From assembly GCF_963676685.1 (NCBI RefSeq), contig NC_092357.1:21108647-21172646 (forward strand): a DNA stretch of 64,000 nucleotides, written 5' to 3'. Under the pieces are notes generated by a model, which saw only the letters and a list, made by a program, of their open reading frames with translations, ran no database searches and was not told the origin of the DNA. This document shows positions 11,265 through 24,500 of the stretch, piece by piece. Position numbers and translations under genes: made by a program. The stretch comes from Mytilus edulis. Lineage: Eukaryota; Mollusca; Bivalvia; Mytilida; Mytilidae. The stretch's first letter is position 1. Each line of letters starts with the position of its first letter.

Positions 11265-11458
11265 AAATAAATTTAACTTTTATTTAATGAATGGCTATCA
11301 TTTATTTTGAATTTATTGAACCATAAAACTAATTTTTGACTCTTCACATTGAATAATCCGCGAAGCGAATTATGTAAAATGTGAAGAGTCAAAAATTAGT
11401 TTTATGGTTCAATAAAATGAAAATAAATCATTGACATTCATTATAAATAAATTTCCAT
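11265..11458. mobile_element. Fold-back element with 39-bp perfect inverted arms
   Basis: Bases 11312-11350 and 11378-11416 are exact reverse complements. They run from TTTATTGAACC through GACTCTTCACATT, around a 27-base loop that holds the small palindrome CGCGAAGCG. Imperfect pairing continues outward for about 40 bases on each side (TTTATTTAATGAATGG against its reverse near 11435). It is a MITE-like fold-back unit or a strong cruciform. No coding frame. Confidence 0.85.
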
Positions 11459-11469
11459 CAAAAATAAGG

Positions 11470-14280
11470 CTCAAAGAACTTTTTATATTATTTATCTTGA
11501 TAATAACAACGTACATACATGTTGTCGTATGAATACACAACGTCCGAGTGAGCGTGTCGCCATCAAAATTGACAACATTGAAAATAAAACTAATAATTTA
11601 AACCAATCAGAAGACAGTAAATACACAAAATATATTTATATATCTAAAAACATAAAAACTTCCCATGTCAGTCTGTACACAGTAGTTTTTAAGGTGATTA
11701 TAAGGCCGTAATTGCCAATTTGTTACAATAAACCTTAATAATAGTGTTATATTTTGACTAAATAATTTTAATTGATAGCACTGAAGGGCTTTGTTAAAAA
11801 ACAATCTGACTCGAATAAAAACATTTGTTTTTTCTGATCCTCTTCAGTTTGTGAGTTCTACATCAATTTCATGTACTATTTCAGAGTCAGTTTTATGTCA
11901 TTTCTTGCATATATTTTTTCTGTTATAATATATGTACATGATGTAGCTTACTTTTCAAGTTTTTATATGACAGCAAAATAAAATTGAGAATGGAAATGTG
12001 AAATACAAGCATGTCAAAAATTTGCTTTTGAATACTGCTTAATCATGTCATAGTTGTTTTCAAGAAGACACATTTGGTTTCCAGACAATAACTTGAGTAT
12101 AAGTGAATGGATCTCTATGAAATTTTACTAGGAGGTCAATACACTAAAGAAAGATTATAATTGATTTTGAGGTTATGGTACAACATTATTGGGGGTGTTT
12201 TTTCTTCAAAAAATTACCTTATTTACATTGATTATACGCTATTCGTAAATATAGATGCAACAAATTCTGATTTGGCAGGAGATGCACACAAAATAGGATG
12301 TTTTAATTATTTTATCTGTATTATAAATTGGTTTATTTTTGCTATGATATGTACTTCTTGATAATCATGATAATGTTGATGTGAGTATCATGATAAAGAA
12401 AATATAGCTGGTAAGTATATACAATGTACTCACAAATGACGTGCACCAGTGTGAGGACAGAGGATCTTCTTTCCCTTTAATTCCAAAAATTGCACATGAT
12501 TTTGTTTTCTCACAGAAACACATGAGTTAGTTGGAAAATAAAACACTTGTCATTGTTTGAAATTTTCAGTAGTTAAAATTTAGTTTAGCTTGTTTGAATG
12601 TTTCACTGATTGTGTGAAAACTTGAACAGAAAATGTACAAAACATTTAATAAAATTGCATTATCTGCAGAATTATTGATAACTTTCCTCACAATATATTC
12701 ACAAGGACATAGAACTAACATATTGTCCATGCTATTCTGATCTGAGTTTTTATTTATACATACATACTGGCATGGCTGGTGCTGTTTCAAGTTGTCTTCA
12801 TTTTCAGTTTCTTGAGAAGTATTTGTTTAACCTGTTCAGTCACTACAAAGTGTTACAATTCTTATTTAGACGCAACACATAAATAGTGACCAAAAAGGTA
12901 CTGTTTTCACATGAGAGAAGCTAGAAAAAAATTAAATGTACACATTTTCAATATTTTTGTTGGACTTACTATCATATGAAATTAAGGAGATATGTAGTTA
13001 GAGACTTTTGCTGAATAGAAATATGTGGGTTCACCTGATTCCTGTTTTCAAATTAGTCCATATTGAAGTTTAAAGGATCCAAAATTAAAATACGTTTGAT
13101 TTAACTGACATAAAAAATTGGTGTTTTTTATATGCTAAATATACATCTTTGGTCGTATCAGGCTGTGCTTGTCAAGCATTTTATTACCTTTTGCTTTGTA
13201 ATTTTTTTTTAATAAATTTGTAGTTCTGTTGTGAAGTTGCTTAAACATGAGAATACCCAAGTTGCACCTAAATTGTCATTTTTTTACCAACTTTTTTATT
13301 GAACCAGGCAAAAGTTTATTCTTTGCTTATTTTGTAGACTATCCTTGTTTACAATATAGTTACATCAATTTAATTTTGAGTCCATGTAGAGTCATTGAAA
13401 AGTGGGTTTGAAATCACATCCAAACAATCCATGATACTGTAATGAGGTCAGTACTCAAATTCCATACATCATTACATGTATGGATAATTTCAAATCCTTA
13501 AAACTGGGATATAAACAGAGATTTTGATCTATTTCTTCGAATATTTGGAACAATTTGACATTATTCTATGCTTTAACTATTATTTTTTTAAGAAAGGAAT
13601 GCTGGAATGCTGGTAACAAATTTGGTTTATTTGCTCATTTTAAAAAGGTGATAAGGTAATTTCACATGAATCATGATGAAAGAAAAATTGTAAGATTTTG
13701 CAGGTTTTTTTTGGCTAAAAAGGTGCAATTTGGTTATTGTGTACAATTTTGGTACTGTGATGTTATAATATTTATAACCATTTATAATATTTATAACCAT
13801 TTTAATATGGGTATTGCTAAAAAGGTTGAAATGTGAACCTGATAGTGATATAGTGATAAGTACTTGGTAGAGTGAAAATGTTTTGATCTGACAGGTTTAA
13901 ACATATGCAGGTGACTGCTGCAGCTTGAATTTTAGACTACCAAGTAACATGCCCTGTGTATATATACCTATCAAAGTCATGGTATTCTCATGGGTTATCA
14001 TAACAACTCCATCTTCCAATAAAATTCAATTTGGACAATATAGGAGCATACAATATATACAGTAGTGAGTTCTAAATGTACTACTCAGACTCAAGTCTGA
14101 TTGAGCTTATAGAGAGAAAACAAAACAGTTTCAATCTCCTGGGACTGTATATAACTAAGGTGTGACATAATAAATGAAAAGATGTGTTGAGAGTTTGCCA
14201 AAGGAAGTACAGAATTAGAAGATTGTGAATTATTTTAATAGTTTTTATGTTTTAAACTTTTGTTAAGTTTTGAATTAGCC
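11470..14280. other. Long AT-rich stretch, no recognised gene
   Basis: Short frames at 11529, 12161 and 12566 (minus) show no domain or splice-supported structure. A CATTTATAATATTTATAAC duplication near 13775 is the only local repeat noticed. I see nothing else to annotate. Confidence 0.35.
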
Positions 14281-14369
14281 TGTGACCTACCATAGGATCC
14301 AGAGGGGGGATGGTCTTTTTCTTGGGAAAAAATTGTTGATAATAGCCTTAGGGAATCACTGAAGCATGC

Positions 14370-14642
14370 CTAGAGTGACCCGTCTTTTGTTCCTGCCTGA
14401 TAATGACCACAATCAACGAGCTGATTATTATGCCGTGGTTTATTTGCACACACAGACCCATCCCCCCCCAAAAAAAACAGGGGGCCCTCCTTATGGAAAA
14501 TGCAGGATTCGTCATTGACTATACATAAATAACCGTGATCACATTCAACAGTATAATTATCAGTGTTTCTTGATGTAAGGAATAATGTGGCAGATGAACA
14601 TAAGTAGTCATGGTCAACCAGTGCACTGGAGTTTACCCGCAT
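14370..14642 (-). other. Open 90-codon cysteine-containing frame, possible exon
   Basis: A minus-strand frame has a repeated local pattern, DHDYLC and DHGYLC, plus five further cysteines. It ends in TAG. I do not recognise a domain. A T/G run caused by the C-tract at 14461-14470 gives a glycine-rich bend that looks non-biological. It may be an exon fragment or a chance frame. Confidence 0.2.
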
Positions 14643-15112
14643 GCCGCATTTTATGTAAAAAAATCTGAATGTATGCCTGCAGAGATTTTTTCTGTGTTCC
14701 CATGGCTGGACGGAACTTTTACGCTAAATATGTTATCGAAATGTATGATTTTGTGACTTTTAAATGAAGTACCTGTGCTTATATAGGTAATTTGTTTTGA
14801 CCTCACAGATCATGGAATGTTGAAGCAGACGAAACATGGCGTCAGATGTTGTTGTCCTAACTTCGTTAATTTCCGTGGTGCAATAAAATTTAAATAAGCT
14901 ACACAAGTTACCAAGCATTCTGAATTCTTGTTTTATCAAACAAATAAAAAATCATGTCGTATTTAAAATCGAAATTATTCCGATCTGTCCCGTTTTTTCA
15001 AGATCGCGTTGAAACGTTAAATTCGGCCGCCATTAAAAAAAATTATCGTACGAGATTTTACGAGAGATGGGTCGTGTAGAGAGAGTTATCGTTCTTTATT
15101 CCAAATCATAAG

Positions 15113-15130
15113 TGCCAGCTAAAGCTGGCA
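15113..15130. repeat. TGCCAGCT-AA-AGCTGGCA short palindrome
   Basis: Eight-base perfect arms lie around two bases. It sits next to a GC-richer patch (AATTCGGCCGCCATT) around 15022-15036. It may be a repeat terminus, but that is not established. Confidence 0.4.
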
Positions 15131-15566
15131 TATTCTAGTTCGTTTCTGTGTATGTTACATTTAAATGTTGTGTTTCTGTATGTGTCGTTATTCTCCACTT
15201 ATATTTGATGCGCTCTCCTAAGTCTTAATTTGTAACCCGAAATTGTTTTTATCTCAATCGATTTATGAATTTCAAACAGCGGTATACTACTTTTGCCTTT
15301 ATTTAGACAACATTTTATTGCGATTCTACGAAACGCGAAAAAAAAATATAGCATTATATTACTGAACATTAATGGTGCAAACCGTTTTGATAACGTTGGA
15401 TATGCAGTTTTACCAAAGCACAATAATGCCACCATGTATATGTAATAAGTTAGCATTGATAATCTGATGTGCATAGCGTCGTATAATTATGCTCAAATAA
15501 ACTATGTATCTAATATTTTCATTTGTTATAACCTGCTTATTTGTTGTACTGTAACACCGCTGTCTA

Positions 15567-15880
15567 AGGATAAGGGGAGGGTTGGGCGCCTGATAACATG
15601 TTTAACCCCGCCATATTCTGGGTGTTCCTGTCTTAAGACAGGAACCTGTTATTTGGTTATTAGCGTTAGTTGCTGTATACCATATTTGTTCTTTGTTACT
15701 CATTGATACGTTGGTTTTCTCGTTTGAATTGTTTTACATTAATTTTGTAGTTTCGGAACCTTTTGTAGCTGACTATGCGGTATGGGTTTTACTCTTTTGT
15801 TTAAGGCTGTACGGGGATCTATATGTTGTTATATTCTGTTTCGTTTGTCTGTCTTAGAGAGTTATCTTTATGATGATGTT
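15567..15880 (+). repeat. Dispersed SINE-like mussel repeat with 22-bp palindrome
   Basis: It begins near AAGGGGAGGGTTGGGCGCC and contains AACCCCGCCATATTCTG and the perfect palindrome GTTCCTGTCTTAAGACAGGAAC's two halves (15624-15645). It then has GTTTTCTCGTTTGAATTG and a GCTGTACGGGGATCT phrase. Related copies are at 7255 and 17690. I recognise the family from mussel genomes. Confidence 0.75.
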
Positions 15881-17689
15881 GAATTTACAAGTATATAAAA
15901 TATTCGATTGATTTAAAACACCGTTGTTTATGTTTAATTTTAAACTTTCGCGTCATTCTTTAATAGTTGTAAAACTTCAACGATGGGATGGAAGACGACA
16001 AGTACGTTAAAATGTATTTATGTAATAATAAATAATCAGGAATGCGCATGCAAGATCTTTTCTTTAGTATTACAGTTGATATATACAAGGTATTTGTTTA
16101 ACTAACTTTAAATAACAAATATGTACATTTAATCCACAGCCAAAAGGTGAATTTAAAGTCCCACTTAGTCAAATACACTCGTTATTTGCTATTGTATAGT
16201 CTCCACTGCGTTAGTGTCTTTCACACAAAATACAAGTATTTAAAAATCAATATTGTATGTTTTTAATATCCTGGTTTGTAGCTAGGTGTAATATCAACAA
16301 ATAATAGTTTGAAAAAATGACTTAAAGGTTCTGAAGGTAAATATTAACACGTTTAGTTATTGTTTTTAAAAAATACCTGCAGCTTGTACTTGTATATTGC
16401 ACAAAAACATAGGTTTTTTGTTACAATTGCTTCAGTCTTTCATTAGCATAAGCTAGTATATTATAGTGTATAGTATTTCGTTGTTGAATGCATTGTTTTG
16501 ATTGTTTCTATGTAATAAAACCAATGCTTACTTACCGTCAGATGATCTGTAAATAGAAAGCTCGGGGATGTGCAATGCAAACATATTATTTTACGTTAGT
16601 TAAAGACGTAAAAAAAATCCCAAGGGACAATACACATGATAAAAATACTTATTCAGAACGAAAAAGGACGGGGAGAAAATAAACGAAAAACAACGATACA
16701 CTACGCAGAAAAAGTTTTGAAGAACACATTCCAATCAAATCTCCGAGGGAGAACTTATGTCATTGTGCCAAAGAAAAGTTGACAGTACCTAATCAACTTA
16801 TGTTCTAATATTAATAGAGAAAACAACACAAGCGACATAAGTATCTACTTTATACGTTAAATGTTACTTAACAATGGTATTTGTACGTATGAAGCGTAAA
16901 CTTCATGTTATTTATACCTTCCAAGCGTCATTTCAACATACATTATACATATGAAAGTGAAAATTAATAATTTGGATTGTCTTTCTTTTCCCAAAATCAT
17001 GTTTAGACCGTTAAACAGGTGAAAACGTACATTTATTAAGCATTGACTTTGCATACGTAAGTCCGTGATTGTTTTTACAGATTCATATTTTTTTTGACAG
17101 TAAGCTAAAAGATACGATTTTTATAGAAAAAATGAAATATATCAGTATCTTTTAATTTAAGGTGTCATATTTGATACATTTTTTTCCAAATTGATTTGTT
17201 AAAGTTTTCGGTGAAGACGACATTTGTATCTTTACAGTTGTTATGTTAATGCGCAATGTTATTTATCAACCGATGGACACTTATTTAGATTACTAGAAGA
17301 TCTTTGTAGAGTCCCTAGTCATCAATTCAATTTTTTTAAATGCGTTGCAGCGCATACTACAGGAAATCGAACAAACTTTGAACTTTATGCAAGGATATAA
17401 ATCAAGATATTAAAATTATAAGGAGTCAAAACAGATAAAAGGAAATGTAGCTGATGACTTCAATTTTATTTTTTTCCTCTTTGAAAGTTTATTCTCTTTC
17501 ATGCAGAAAGAGCAAGAGTCATTACAACATATGTAAAGTAAATTTGAGGAAATTTCAGTCATACACTGGTACACACGATTTCATACTACATTCATTTATT
17601 TTATAGTCTGAGTAAAGCCGTTTTTAATTAATATTCTATAGTCCGTCTTTTCTGTTTGTAATATTAATATACTGCTGGTACAGTGCTGT

Positions 17690-17960
17690 ATCAGGTTAAG
17701 GGTTAAGGTTGGTCCCTGTTAAAACGTTCAAATCCGCTGCATATATTCCTAAGTCAGGAATTTAATTCAGGAACAGTGCTTGTCGTTTGTTGGTATGTTT
17801 GATAAATGTTTCTCGTTTTGGCAAATAGATTAGAGCGTCGGTTTTCCTGTTTGAATTGTGATACAAAATATTAATGGTCATTTTGGGGCCCTTTATAGCT
17901 TGCTCTTATGCTCATTGTATTCTGCTGTTGCTTGGGATAGTTATGATGTTGCTGTTAATT
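17690..17960 (+). repeat. Dispersed SINE-like mussel repeat, diverged
   Basis: It has the same order as 15567-15880: GGTTAAGGTTGG, CCTAAGTCAGGAATT, TTGTCGTTTGTTGG, GTCGGTTTTCCTGTTTGAATTG and GGGGCCCTTTATAGCT. Confidence 0.65.
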
Positions 17961-18160
17961 TGCTGCTTTAAATAATCAAATAAAAGAAATCACATTCAAA
18001 CTCATTGCATGATTTTTTTTTCTTTATTTATATGTTTATGAATTTAAAGAAAAATCCCCTCTGTTCGTTCTTTCCTCAAGCAACAGCAGCAGCATAACTA
18101 CTTAGGAAGTGAAATGAGTACGACAAAAGTTGCAGGAGCATTGAAAAAAGTTTATTATGG

Positions 18161-18205
18161 AGAGTTGTCTCATTGGCACTCACACCACATCTTCCTATAT
18201 CTATT
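18161..18205 (-). repeat. SINE-like repeat 5' fragment
   Basis: The reverse complement reads AATAGATATAGGAAGATGTG, then GTGTGAGTGCCAATGAGACA. This is the 5' end of the family at 6010. Confidence 0.85.
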
Positions 18206-18504
18206 AAAAAAATCTTAATATGAGTATTTTAAGCAGCAGCAACAACAACTCTCTATCCTCGACTAGCGGCAGCAGCAAAACACACACAAGAAGGTAGTGA
18301 GCACAAGAGCTGTAGAGGAAGTAAAAGCATTACATGGAAACACCTTGTATCTGTATATGACTCAACATGAAGCAACATCAGCAGCGGCAATACTTTAAAG
18401 TGTGAAATGAGCACTACTACACTAGGCCGATATTTAATTACACAACTTGAAAACGTCACAGAAAGCACCCAAATTAGAATTTTAACGTATCAATATAAAT
18501 AAAA

Positions 18505-18530
18505 AGATGTGGTGTGAGTGCCAATGAGAC
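18505..18530 (+). repeat. SINE-like repeat 5' fragment
   Basis: Only the GATGTGGTGTGAGTGCCAAT box and GAGAC of the 6010 family remain. Confidence 0.7.
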
Positions 18531-19002
18531 CATTTAACATCATAGTCAAGTCCATATATGAATTTGAGAACGCTGACCTTACAGAAAGCACCCCAACCCG
18601 TAAAGCCCTGTCTCGTAGTTGCAACGTTATAACGTCCAACATTGATCGATTCTGTTCCGGAACTATTTTAACTTACTCCATCTTCTAGTAAAGAGTTGGC
18701 CTGAGCTGGAACTTGCAGTGATTTTGCATTGTAACCCAAGATAAAAAAAAAACAAAAAAACACCTAGAACTATTTCTATACAAATCTACCCATCCGAGAA
18801 GTTTAGAACCAAAAAGGCGGAAAGATGTTGAGACTCCCAATCGGCACTCCAGGGACGATAAAAAAAGACTAACATCGACTGTATAACGTAATCCAACATT
18901 GAAGTTTAAATATATCTTCTCACAGATAAGATGAAGTCTGTTTTCCTACAGATTCAATTTAGTTTCGCGAAATGTTGCAAAATTCTGAAGCGCAAATTCA
19001 AT

Positions 19003-19123
19003 AGATATAGGAAGATGTGGTGTGAGTGCCAATGAGACAACTCTCCATCCAAATAACAATTTAAAAAGTAAACCATTATAGGTTAAAGTACGGCCTTCAA
19101 CACGGAGCCTTGGCTCACACCGA
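19003..19123 (+). repeat. SINE-like repeat, 3'-truncated copy
   Basis: It matches the first 120 bases of the copy at 25334 almost exactly, then stops after GGCTCACACCGA, where unrelated sequence begins. Confidence 0.88.
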
Positions 19124-19279
19124 ATGCATGATTTATCGAAAAACCTTTTGAAATTAAATGATGATGTTAGTACTCTTATCATGGTAGACCAGTTGCCGCA
19201 TCACAATGTAAGTGGTATATTCACATCACCTAATGTCATGCATCTGATATTTCAGGAAGCTACCATTTGATTTTAGGAA

Positions 19280-19470
19280 GGGGGGGGGGGGGCTACGATA
19301 AAAAAATTGTGTCCTGCATTTTTTTTAAGTTGTAATTTCTGTCCTGCGTCCTGCATTTTTATTTTATTTGGTCCTGTTTTTTTTTGCCCAGTTGCTCATC
19401 CGGCCTTTTTTTCAAACGAAACTCATGTCCTGTATTTTTTAAATCAAAATTTCTGTCCTGCCTTGTTTTT
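19280..19470 (+). repeat. 13-G run followed by GTCCTGCATTTTT simple repeats
   Basis: A run of 13 G at 19280-19292 is followed by several imperfect GTCCTG(C)(A)TTTTT units up to about 19470. The 89-codon open frame over it is a translation of this low-complexity sequence. Confidence 0.75.
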
Positions 19471-19999
19471 TAAATTTCATCTAACCGGAACTTGTACAAC
19501 CTTATCTAAAAAAAAATCTAATGATGAAACAAATGTTTTAAGCTCTTTGATGAAACAAATGTGTAATGCTCTTTGATAAAACAAATGTTTTAATCTCATA
19601 GGTTAAATCCGTTTACATGGTGTCAATAAGGGGGTATAAAAGCGTCAAAAGGGTGATATGAATAAAACAAAAAGTCATTTATATCACAGAAAACTATTTC
19701 TTTTAGGAAATTGTTGTTTAAAAACAAATTACATTTTTGCTTCGTATCACTAATTTCCAATTAATTCTTATCTGTCAAGTTCGTAATCCAGTCGTATCTT
19801 TATTAGTTACGACAACAATTACATGAACCGTAAATGAATTGTAGTCTAGGCATTTTATCTGCAATATAGTAATATGCATTTTCTACACAAAATGTAAAGC
19901 TCTGGATCGACTCAGTTTTGAAGAGACCAATAACTGTGATAGACTCATTTTTTAAAGATGAACAATAAATGACTAAAATCCTAATTAATGTACAAAAAA

Positions 20000-20175
20000 A
20001 TGAACGAAAAACAAATATGTAACACGGCACCAAACGACTACCACTGAATTACAGGCTCTAGACTTGGGTATAGGCACATATGTAAGTAAAACGGGGTTAA
20101 ACATGTTAGCGGAGTTCCAATCCTCCCCCTAAACTGGAACAGTGGTGTTATAGTACAATATAAGAACGAAATGTA
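20000..20175 (+). repeat. Dispersed repeat fragment (GGGGTTAAACATGTTAGCGG)
   Basis: It carries ACCACTGAATTACAGGCTC, GACTTGGG, GGGGTTAAACATGTTAGCGG and CAGTGGTGTTATAGTACAAT. A diverged copy of the same order lies at 23260-23460. I recognise it as a mussel repeat. Confidence 0.65.
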
Positions 20176-20179
20176 AAAA

Positions 20180-20900
20180 TAATTTGAAAAAGGCTTATCT
20201 GTAGATATTCGGTCCTAGATACCTTTTGGGAACCCGCAAATATATTTGCTTTTCTCTTTATTTTATAGCAACGTTATGTTACATTTTTATATATGACGTT
20301 TAAAACCAAGACGCAAATATAGGCTGATTAAGGAGGTTTGCTACACAGTTTTTAGACATTTTGTCAGATTTTCGCAATCCTCTGGTTTTACCCTTCAATG
20401 TGCCTCGAATTTTTTTGCCCATTAACCCCCTTTTATTCATATTTTCATAACATATATTTAAATAAGCCATTTTTCAAAATCTTATAAAATCCTTGTTATT
20501 TTTCATAGTTGTTTTAAATAGATTGTGGCCAATGTAAAATGAATGAAAAGTCTAGAGAAAAGTGTTTCCCGCCAAATTTTCAACGACTTATATCTCGAAA
20601 ACATGCAAACGGACCGTCCATTTTTTTTCTGCTTTTATAGTTTTTTTAATTGTATACTATCAATTTATAAAAGTCTTTTAAAAAGCTTGTTATTTTAAAA
20701 TAGAGTAGCAATCATCCTTAAGTTTAACTTGGGTTAATTAAACTAAATCGATTTGTGTGGGACTTGTGCTTAATTATCTAAAAAACATTTTATTGATTGA
20801 TATACATGTAGATCGTTACTCATCTAGTGTTGACTGGTTATACAAGTTCCTGACCTGTGAAGTGGAGCTGTAGGAGACTTTATTATATTTGTTTGACTGT
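20180..20900. other. AT-rich stretch without recognised gene
   Basis: No coding frame, splice-framed exon or repeat family was recognised. Confidence 0.35.
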
Positions 20901-20909
20901 CTACCGGGT

Positions 20910-20911
20910 GG

Positions 20912-20975
<64 letters not shown>

Positions 20976-21160
20976 GGCTGGCTGTCTGTCTGTCTGTCTG
21001 GTCATGTCTGTCTGTCTGTCTGATTGGTGGTCTAGTCTGGTTGTCTTGTCTATCTGGTTGTCTAGTATGTCTGTCTGTCTGGTGATATTGTCTATCTGTC
21101 AGTTTATCTGGTGTTGTTGTCCGTCTGTCTGTTTATCTGGTGTGTCTGTCTGTCTGGTGG

Positions 21161-21198
<38 letters not shown>

Positions 21199-21335
21199 GT
21201 CTCTTTGGTGGTCTTGTTTGTGTGTCTGTCTGGTGGTGTTTTTTTTATGTCGGTCTGTCTCTCTGATGGTCTTGTCGGTCTGATGGTCTTATCTGTCTGT
21301 ATATCTGTCTTTCTGGTGGTATTGTCTGGCTGGCA
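20910..21335 (+). repeat. (TCTG)n microsatellite, long and interrupted
   Basis: About 90 bases of pure TCTG repeats start at 20914. Interrupted blocks with GGTGGTCTTG and GGTCTAGTC spacers then run to about 21335. Long frames on both strands (rich in V, C, L, S or in T, D, R, Q) are simple translations of the tetranucleotide and are not genes. Confidence 0.95.
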
Positions 21336-21469
21336 AATGTACATGATTAAATCCAGATTAAGTTCGAATTTGTTTGGGTCTTATGAGTTTGACCGTGTTA
21401 TTCTTTATATGTTGGATACAATCCACGAGCCTGTGTCCACACTTATTTCATTCGATATTTCATAAACGT

Positions 21470-24140
21470 GTTTGCAAGAAGTTCTTCCCCCAAAAAAACC
21501 TTCGTTACTTATGTGTTCAACCTTACTGTAGATACTTGTTTAAAGAGATGTTTGGTACAATATAACCAGGAGATTGCCACTCAGATGTTCCGTTAATTTT
21601 CTTTCTAATTTTGACATCATAGAAGGAACGCACAATCTTTTTATTTGTTTAAAAATTTGGTGCGGAGGGGCATTTTATTTCGTACAGACAATTTGATGAA
21701 GTATATATGAAGCATAAAGAATAAAACTTTAAAAAAATCCTTTGTTTAACCAAAAAAGATGAATGGTCGATATCTAACAATATAAACAATCAGATAGCTA
21801 ACTACAAGGGGGAGTAATGTTGATTTTAAGCAACTATTGGTTACCGTATAACCTTCATTATTGAGCTTAAGTCCAGACCCAGGGCTCAATTTCAGATTGC
21901 ATTAATTATGTACTGACGACAATAAACAAACAAGAACTATCTTGAAATAAGATATACGACACATGTATAATGATTATGTTGGCGTGAAGTTTTTATCAAC
22001 CATAAATATTCATCTTTCGATTTTTTTATATAATTTCACACATGGTGATTCTAACTTGACAATAAGGTTTATCTGACGGGGTTAAAAAAAACTTCAAAAT
22101 ACTATTTATGATAACTATACGCCATCATTAAATACTAAAAAAAAAAGCTAAACTGCTTTTTCAAGTTTAAGACGTGCATGCTAGCTTAAAGATCGACTAA
22201 TTGTGCACTGACGAAATCTCTTTTTTGGAAAGGGAATTAAAACGAGAAAGCAAACATGTGCAAATAAAACACAAATATTATAAGCTGCAATTTAGTCAAG
22301 CACTGAGAAGAATATGACCGAGCATAAATTATGGCGGTGGACAAACATGTTTACCGACCCAGAACTCTCTCCTAAGTTTAGAAAACGATGCAACAGCAGT
22401 CGGTAAAAATGAGTTTAAAAAGACAGTTGCAACAATTCACAATACATAACTCGTAAGAAATAGTCTAAGCTATGACATAGATTAACGATCTGAGATATTA
22501 AAGCCCGGGATGACTACGTATGAAAAAAAGGAAAGACGAAAACATTTCAAAAAAGACAACACCAGACCACAAAGCAGAATTAATGGCATTGGGCTGTATC
22601 TGTTTTTTGATCGGTTTGTTTCTATCAAACACGTACAGTATCAACCAACAAAAGATTGTTTAATTGTCCAATGTATTCATGATTCCCTAACTGAAAATAA
22701 ACGTTTTCCACTAATGTTGTCTTAATTCAAATATCCTAATTAGACTAAGGAAAAATATGAAGATAAAGGCGAAATTATGGCTGAATGCATTCAGGAAAAA
22801 GGGAGACAATTCAATCTCAAATATAGTCTTAATTGTGATTTCTTACGTACACTTTATGTATGACGTTAGTAAAGTCAGATATCGAGAATTCTCTATAAAT
22901 ACATATGTTATAGTGATAAAAACATACTTGAATTACCTTCCTTTACCAGAAAATATAGGATAAAGGAATTAACTGCAAAATGCGTTATATACACATTTTG
23001 CAATTATTTTATTTATTCAGAAAATGTGACATACGTCAGTGGCGAATACAGTGGGCGAGAGCAGAGGGAATATGTCTCCCTAGTATTGATTGGAAAGAAT
23101 ATAGTTTAAGTCAAAATAACGTATAAAACATTATAAGATCGTTGTTCTTGAAATATAAGTTAACAACCGAGTATAGTAAGCTTTAATACGCACAGAAATG
23201 ACAGATGACAAATTACAACGAGAAAACTAATGGCTGATTGATGAACAAAACTATAATTGAAAAATAACATGACATACAGCAACAAACCACAACCAGTGAA
23301 TTGCATGCGTCTGACTTGGGACATGCACACATATAATGTGACCGGGTAATAACTTTGTTGGCGTTACCCTTCTCTCTTCCACACATTCTAAACGCTCTAA
23401 TAACACACTCATCTTAAATCTGACAGTGGTGTTACAGAACAAAATTCGAACAAACTAAAATTAAAGGAAAACAGTAAAAAAAAAAGAAGATTTTTAAAGT
23501 TTGATTGACATGTACTTGATCCTTATCTTTTCAATTGAAAAAAAGTTTGATCTATATAATACTCGAGGTTAGAAATCAGAAAGGAACAAGATGTAAAGGG
23601 GTTTGTATCTTTTGCTTTTGTGAAGTCAATTATCACTAACTTACGCGACAATTCTTCAGATACTAAACTAAATGCATAAACTGATGGCCGAATGCATGCT
23701 TCACTTAACATTTGAGGAACACAAGCCTATTCCAATTGCGAAGCGTAAGGCTAATTGCTATACACATCCATGAAATCTCCGTTTATAAAATGCGAGTAAT
23801 GATTGGATGTTTATCTTTTTTGTTTTGCACTAATATTCTTTCAAAACTTTACACTTGTAGCATCTGAAACTTATAACTTGCATATCTATAATAAGTTAAC
23901 ACATATAGAATTCCATAAGCTTAGTCTGTATGCAGCCATTTATTTATGACAATAACATGTCTGTATTTTATTTGAGTCTCACCTCTTATAAACATTTACA
24001 TAATATTACAATTTCCAATATAAAACAAGAGCCACTCTAAAAAGAGTTATTAGGTACTACTAAAAATGGTATATACATTTACATATATATTTATATACAC
24101 ACACATAAAATATAAAACATAAAACAAATTAGAAGTATGC
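21470..24140. other. Mostly unassigned AT-rich DNA with repeat relics
   Basis: Relics of dispersed repeats are visible at about 22190-22470 and 23190-23480 (the latter resembles 20000-20175). Frames at 22510, 22757, 23251 (minus) and 23523 (minus) show no domain. No gene is called. Confidence 0.4.
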
Positions 24141-24164
24141 AAATTTTAAGAATATAATAAACAT

Positions 24165-24500
24165 TTTCTTTTCAGTAAAATTTCATAGCAGATTTTGGCA
24201 GTATAAAACTTAACATGTTCATCATTAAATAACAATACAAATTTATCATCATCGGACATACTATTAAAATCATGACATAAAGAATTAGCATGACTAAACA
24301 ACACAGCACGAAAATCTGCATATAGTGGACATTTCGATATTAAATGTTTGTCATCTTCAATGGTATCATTACAACTAAAACATATTCTTTCATTAATTCA
24401 TTTTTTCAAAACTGTATGATTGTTTCCTTTCCACAAATATGTTACTAAAGACAAGTAATGGCGGTCCGTATGTTCATCCCCTGAAATAGCAATTGAACTA
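24165..24500 (-). pseudogene. LINE C-terminal relic with CX2CX8HX4C finger (unit 1)
   Basis: Reading the minus strand gives a decayed frame with a zinc-finger-like block, CFSCNDTIEDDKHLISKC, followed by PLYADFR and KFV-LFNDEH. The layout matches the tail of the intact LINE at 37672-38460 (C-x2-C-x8-H-x4-C, then a hydrophobic LFG-like segment). Stops and frame changes are present. The duplicate in unit 2 is at 30505. Confidence 0.6.

Noticed and set aside
16525-16552. Minus-strand TTTACAG, 11 bases, GTAAGTAAG: a possible microexon or leader exon
   Set aside because: Both splice signals are good, but no coding exon with compatible phase was found to the left, so I have no gene to attach it to.
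20857-21465. 202-codon plus-strand frame rich in V, C, L, S, with an opposite frame rich in T, D, R, Q
   Set aside because: It is the direct translation of a TCTG microsatellite; a period-4 repeat opens several frames at once.
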